This document shows positions 61,009 to 64,000 of a stretch of DNA of 64,000 nt, in pieces. Under the pieces are notes generated by a model, which was given only the letters and a program-made list of their open reading frames with translations, was not told the DNA's origin and did not search any database. The DNA is taken from positions 140,420 to 204,419 of the forward strand of contig NZ_VRYN01000003.1 of the NCBI RefSeq assembly GCF_008124605.1. Direction: 5' to 3'. Within the stretch, counting starts at the first letter, position 1, and the number at the start of each line of letters is the position of its first letter. The position numbers were made by a program, and so were the translations under genes. The DNA is from Halobacterium salinarum DSM 3754. Its GTDB lineage: Archaea > Halobacteriota > Halobacteria > Halobacteriales > Halobacteriaceae.

Positions 61009-62091
61009 CTACAGGGAAAGGTGGTTATACAGTCGTTTTTCGCCGTGTGTGTCGAGTATCCGGCGCTGCTGTTGTGCGCCTGATACATCATCGTACACGT
61101 CTCGGATGCCCGAGACGCCGAGCCGGTCGCACTCGCGATCGACGACAGTCCCCAGGTCAACAGCGCCCTGCGTCTCGCGCGCCACGAACGACGCGTCGTG
61201 GCCGTCACGCATCGCCCGCCACTTGTTCGCGTCGAGCAGCTCGCGGCGCAGGCCAGTGACACTGAACGGATCAGGGTGGTCGTCGTACCGCTGGGCGTAC
61301 TCGGTCACCAGCGCGTGGGCGTACTCCACGAACGCGTCGACCACCGCCGGGTCGGCCTGCGCGTCCGGCGCACGCACCTCCACCGTGCCGTGGCCCGAAT
61401 GCGGGCGCACGTCGTACCACAGCTCCCCGCGGTCCTCGATGCCGCCGTGTTCGACCATCCGACGCTCGAACGCCTGGAACGCCGCGTACGACTCGAAGGC
61501 AGTCGGCAGCCCCGTGTTCGGCAGCCCCTCGAAGATCTTCGCGCGCGCCGACGCCAGCCCCGTGTCGAAGCCGTTCCAGTACGGCGAGTTCGCCGACAGC
61601 GCCAACAGCACGGGCATATGCCACCGCATCCGGTTGGACACCCACACAGCCTTATCGGGGTCGTCGACGCCCACGTGGATGTGCAGCCCGGCCGTCGTGT
61701 TCCGGTGTTGTGGGTACTGGATGCGATCGAGCTGAGACCGATACCGTGGTTTCTCGGCGTGCTCGTGTTCGCGCCACCGCGCGCCCGGGTGGAGGCCAGC
61801 GCCGGCGATCCGGAGCCCGTGCTCGCTGGCGTACGCGACCAGCGCGGCCCGCACCTCACGGATCGCCGCCGGGGCCTCGGCAACCCCGTTGAGCGTCGGC
61901 GTCTGGGTCTCCACCACGAACTTGAACAGCTCGTGGTCGAGGCGGCCCGCGATCGGTTCCGGCGGCTCCCCCTCGTAGACTAGTTCGTCGCTGCCCGCAG
62001 TGGGCACGCCGTGCTCGTCGACCACGAAGAACTCCTCTTCGACGCCCAGCGTGCCCGACTCCGAGAATGCCTCCGGCGAACCCACGTCCAT
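61009..62091 (-). CDS. gshA: glutamate-cysteine ligase GshA (GCS2/YbdK type)
   Basis: A 360-aa ATP-grasp-like ligase. Segments include [16 protein letters not shown] at ~14, [19 protein letters not shown], and [16 protein letters not shown], with ATP/Mg-binding Glu and the conserved HxHVGV, all as in YbdK/GCS2 carboxylate-amine ligases. Halobacterium is known to use gamma-glutamylcysteine as its main thiol, and the archaeal GshA has been characterised there. Start [17 protein letters not shown] minus-strand TATA lies about 30 bases upstream. Confidence 0.92.
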   Translation of the reverse strand: MDVGSPEAFSESGTLGVEEEFFVVDEHGVPTAGSDELVYEGEPPEPIAGRLDHELFKFVVETQTPTLNGVAEAPAAIREVRAALVAYASEHGLRIAGAGLHPGARWREHEHAEKPRYRSQLDRIQYPQHRNTTAGLHIHVGVDDPDKAVWVSNRMRWHMPVLLALSANSPYWNGFDTGLASARAKIFEGLPNTGLPTAFESYAAFQAFERRMVEHGGIEDRGELWYDVRPHSGHGTVEVRAPDAQADPAVVDAFVEYAHALVTEYAQRYDDHPDPFSVTGLRRELLDANKWRAMRDGHDASFVARETQGAVDLGTVVDRECDRLGVSGIRDVYDDVSGAQQQRRILDTHGEKRLYNHLSL

Positions 62092-62115
62092 GCTGACCCG
62101 AGCTATCAGTTCGAA

Positions 62116-62126
62116 CGCGTAAATAG
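62116..62126 (-). promoter_or_regulatory. TATA box of gshA
   Basis: On the minus strand the sequence ctatttacgcg lies with its centre about 30 bases upstream of the gshA ATG. Confidence 0.55.
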
Positions 62127-62151
62127 TTCTGGAACCGGCGGGTGGCCCCGA

Positions 62152-62595
62152 CTACAGGCGTTTCCGCATCGCGACGTGCTCGATGCCGGCTTCCATGAAC
62201 GGCTCGCCCTCGCGGTGGTAGCCACGCGTCGCGTAGAACTCCGCGACCCGCGACTGCGCGTGCAGATACAGTTCCGCGAAGCGCTCGCGGGCGGCGTCCT
62301 CGACGGCGTCCATGACCGTCGCGCCGACACCATTGCCGCGCCGTGACGCCCGAACGGCGACCCGCTCGACTTTCCCCACGGACCCCTCGTACGCCCGGAG
62401 GCGCGCGGCCGCCACCGCCCGCGTGGCGTCCTGGCTGCCGGTCATCGTGTCGTAGGCCACGAAATGCGTCGCCGTGTCGTCGTGGTCGTCGACCTCCATG
62501 TCCGCCGGCACGCCCTGCTCGTCGACGAACACCGCGAACCGAACGCGCAAGGCGTCCTCGTACTCCTCGGTGGTTGTCGCCCGGATGACGCGCAT
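62152..62595 (-). CDS. GNAT acetyltransferase (ElaA-like)
   Basis: A 147-aa protein. The N-terminal part (VRFAVFVDEQGVPADMEVDDHD) has the typical RxxVFVxEQ of the ElaA/YitI group; motif A is VERVAVRASRRGNGVGATVMDAVEDAARERFAELYLHAQSRVAEFYATRGYHREGEPF, with the acetyl-CoA loop RRGNGVG. Start MRVIRATTTEEYED chosen over an ATG 9 codons earlier. Substrate unknown. Lies downstream of DUF309-like and upstream of gshA on the same strand. Confidence 0.85.
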   Translation of the reverse strand: MRVIRATTTEEYEDALRVRFAVFVDEQGVPADMEVDDHDDTATHFVAYDTMTGSQDATRAVAAARLRAYEGSVGKVERVAVRASRRGNGVGATVMDAVEDAARERFAELYLHAQSRVAEFYATRGYHREGEPFMEAGIEHVAMRKRL

Positions 62596-62661
62596 ACCAC
62601 ACGCCACCACCGCGACGCCCAAACGCCTACTGGTCGCTGCAATCCAGCACGGCCATCGTCG

Positions 62662-63144
62662 TCACTCCAGGGCCTCGGCGTACTCGTAGTCGGCCGGATA
62701 CGCCGTCGGGGTCGCGTCGTCGAGGGTGATCCCCCACCCCGAGAGCGCCGACGGGTCCGCGCGCGCCGCCTGGATGACCCGCCGGATCTCGCCGACATCG
62801 ACGCCGTAGTAATCCGCGGGGATGTCACCGAGATACTGCACGGCGGTGCGGAACAGGCTCCGCATGCCGTCGTCGTTCTCGAAGTCCACGTGTTTGTACG
62901 CGCCCGCGGCCACCTGGACCATCCCGTGGAGGAACGCCGACTCGTCGGTGCCGCTGCCGTAGTTGTACCACTCGACTTCGAAGCAGTCGTGGGCCTCGTG
63001 GTAGTCGCCGCTGTTGAACAGCCGAACGCCGTGCTCGACAGCGCGCCGGAGTGTGGCGTGCTCCCAAACCCGACGGTCGGTCAACCAGCCGGTGGGATCG
63101 CCGAGCGGCGGCGCGACACCCGGCGCACGGGTGTGGTCGTCCAT
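62662..63144 (-). CDS. DUF309-like protein
   Basis: A 160-aa protein with a helical core. The stretch [47 protein letters not shown] matches DUF309, with two conserved His/Glu pairs (HEAHD and the later [12 protein letters not shown]). The C-terminal ~50 residues form a beta/helix tail. Function of DUF309 is unknown. Start [13 protein letters not shown] is the first Met with acidic character. Between UPF0179 and the GNAT gene on the same strand. Confidence 0.75.
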   Translation of the reverse strand: MDDHTRAPGVAPPLGDPTGWLTDRRVWEHATLRRAVEHGVRLFNSGDYHEAHDCFEVEWYNYGSGTDESAFLHGMVQVAAGAYKHVDFENDDGMRSLFRTAVQYLGDIPADYYGVDVGEIRRVIQAARADPSALSGWGITLDDATPTAYPADYEYAEALE

Positions 63145-63187
63145 ACCGGCGCGTACTGCGGCCGGACACGTAATCCCGTCGGCGTGG

Positions 63188-63634
63188 TCAGCGCTCGGCC
63201 GGCGCGAACTCGACGAGCGTGAGGTCCCGATCCAGCGCGCAGTGATCGTGGGGTGGCTCGCCGTCGATCTCCGCGATCTGGTATTCGGTGTCGAACGACG
63301 CGCCAGCGGGCTCGCAGAACTCGTGGCTGGGACACTCCGTGTGGGGGCATGGGCCCGCGAGCTTGCCCTTGCTGCCGGCGTACGCGCCCTTCGACGGCAC
63401 GGTTGCGGGGATCGTCGTCGGCTCGACGTCGACCGCGACCGCGCCCTCGTCGTGGACCGCACAGTCAAGCACTTGGCCGCCCTCGCGGACGTCCGTGACC
63501 TCGTATCGCACCCCCTCGGTGAGGTTGAGACACTGCTGGCGGTACGGGCACCCCTCGCAGTCGTCGGCCGGCCCGTGGTAGACGAACTCGGTGCCGGGGT
63601 CGGCGAGCCGCGGCCCGAGCAGCGTGATCGGCAT
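63188..63634 (-). CDS. UPF0179-family Cys-rich protein
   Basis: A 148-aa archaeal protein. Cysteines are arranged as [10 protein letters not shown], then VLDCAVH, and [16 protein letters not shown], and DHCAL at the C-terminus: eight or nine Cys that could hold metal or Fe-S clusters. The family (UPF0179) is conserved in euryarchaea and has no established function that I know. The remaining sequence is beta-rich ([16 protein letters not shown]). Start [14 protein letters not shown] is the clear N-terminus. It lies upstream of the DUF309-like gene. Confidence 0.8.
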   Translation of the reverse strand: MPITLLGPRLADPGTEFVYHGPADDCEGCPYRQQCLNLTEGVRYEVTDVREGGQVLDCAVHDEGAVAVDVEPTTIPATVPSKGAYAGSKGKLAGPCPHTECPSHEFCEPAGASFDTEYQIAEIDGEPPHDHCALDRDLTLVEFAPAER

Positions 63635-63718
63635 GCTCGGGCGTTTGCTGTCCGCGTGAGGGTGTCATAGAAGAGTTCTCATGGTTTGCTGAATCAGCTC
63701 TAACGAATTGAAAGCGCC

Positions 63719-63733
63719 GTACACTTGGTGCAC
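63719..63733. promoter_or_regulatory. palindromic operator upstream of the RHH gene
   Basis: The sequence gtacacttggtgcac is a near-perfect palindrome (one mismatch in the arms). It sits directly before a TATA-like ctattttta and 23 bases before the RHH ATG, an obvious site for autoregulation. The same box occurs at 63973-63987. Confidence 0.6.
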
Positions 63734-63756
63734 GCTATTTTTAGCTTGTCGTAGCT

Positions 63757-63957
63757 ATGGCAAAAGAGAAATTCGGAGTCGCTGTTGACGAGGAAATTGT
63801 GCGAGAAGTGGACGAACTGGTCGCTGAGTGTGACGATCTCGGAGCCAGCCGCTCCGAGATCGTCGAGGCCATCCTCACAGCGTTCGTTCAATCTGAGTCA
63901 AACCACGCTGAGCGAGTGAGAGAGATCATAATTCGGAAACGAAAGGGCACTCTCTAA
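63757..63957 (+). CDS. ribbon-helix-helix (CopG-like) regulator
   Basis: A 66-aa protein. The ribbon is KFGVAVDEEIVREVDEL, followed by helices ECDDLGASRSEIVEAILTAFVQS, the helix-helix of the CopG/MetJ/Arc fold, and a basic tail VREIIIRKRKGTL. It probably binds DNA as a dimer of dimers. The codon use is a little more AT-rich than its neighbours. A palindrome overlaps its promoter region, and a matching box lies just after its stop, before the window end; see the operator entries. The gene controlled downstream is beyond the window. Confidence 0.82.
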   Translation: MAKEKFGVAVDEEIVREVDELVAECDDLGASRSEIVEAILTAFVQSESNHAERVREIIIRKRKGTL

Positions 63958-63972
63958 GCATCTCAACATACC

Positions 63973-63987
63973 GTGCACCAAGTGCAC
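63973..63987. promoter_or_regulatory. second palindromic operator, downstream of the RHH gene
   Basis: The sequence gtgcaccaagtgcac is a palindrome around a central base, one base different in each arm comparison from the 63719 copy read in reverse. After each box comes an A/T-rich segment and then AGCT at the same offset (63743-63746 and 63997-64000). This suggests a second promoter for a gene beyond the right edge, under the same control. Confidence 0.55.
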
Positions 63988-64000
63988 GACTTTCTAAGCT

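Noticed and set aside
1..64000. CRISPR arrays, insertion sequences, transposases, integrases, restriction systems
   Set aside because: No run of regularly spaced repeats, no transposase- or integrase-like protein and no known defence gene set were seen on either strand.

Overview
The window looks like a chromosomal segment of an extremely halophilic archaeon, most likely Halobacterium (salinarum/NRC-1 group). Predicted proteins are strongly acidic, GC content is high, promoters are TATA-box type with mostly leaderless starts, and several archaeal or haloarchaeal hallmark genes occur: GatE, FEN-1, SRP19, Gar1, DacZ, the MptE-type pterin kinase, a soluble Htr transducer, a PGF-CTERM-like BtuF, and the sod/phr2 neighbourhood known from Halobacterium. 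There is no insertion sequence, no CRISPR array and no rRNA. The window is a core-genome mosaic of short operons.

Layout. 1-1741: succinate dehydrogenase operon sdhC-sdhD-sdhB-sdhA (minus; sdhA cut by the left edge). 1888-4584: AlkA-type glycosylase and a hydroxyacyl-CoA dehydrogenase/crotonase fusion. 4678-12088: tRNA-Glu(UUC), several haloarchaeal unknowns, a secreted Ca-repeat protein coupled to a membrane-anchored beta-helix protein, and a GtrA protein. 12460-17893: tRNA-Glu(CUC), ThyX, cupin, MBL hydrolase, Mn-SOD, photolyase, thioesterase. 17995-28476: sulfatase-fold protein, acyl-CoA synthetase, SDR, F420-type oxidoreductase, MptE-FolP, TrmJ, MaoC, DMT exporter. 28619-36608: Lrp, GatE, paired bPH2 membrane proteins, FumC, BolA, FEN-1, GNAT.

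36698-43198: DUF3054-like protein, ornithine cyclodeaminase-type enzyme, presenilin homologue, Gar1-SRP19, and the cobalamin importer btuF / btuCD, divergent around one palindromic A/T box. 43248-49933: secreted gluzincin-like peptidase, two adjacent histidine kinases without a response regulator, a 54-aa CxxC protein, Lrp, and an inositol monophosphatase. 50082-55620: tRNA-Leu(CAA) with tandem hairpins downstream, unknowns including a possible PD-(D/E)XK-like protein, an XPD/DinG-type helicase, a small Cys protein and a hexapeptide acyltransferase. 55617-57785: the c-di-AMP synthase dacZ in an operon with an MscS channel and a membrane protein. 57913-63634: tRNA-Leu(UAG), a one-repeat TFB-like protein, CoaD, an HTH regulator, a PAS-containing soluble transducer, GshA, GNAT, DUF309-like and UPF0179 proteins. 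The right edge holds a ribbon-helix-helix gene with two matching palindromes, one before it and one after.

Functional themes are respiration and the TCA cycle (Sdh, FumC), fatty-acid and CoA metabolism (fusion enzyme, Acs, SDR, MaoC, thioesterase, CoaD), one-carbon and thymidylate metabolism (ThyX, FolP, MptE), oxidative and UV defence (SOD, photolyase, GshA, AlkA, FEN-1), cobalamin uptake, and signalling (two kinases, transducer, c-di-AMP). Nothing here is a certain new system. The best leads are the dacZ-mscS operon, the duplicated palindrome at the right edge, the symmetric btu promoter, the repeat and hairpins behind tRNA-Leu(CAA), and the possible nuclease-like haloarchaeal family at 50936-51943.
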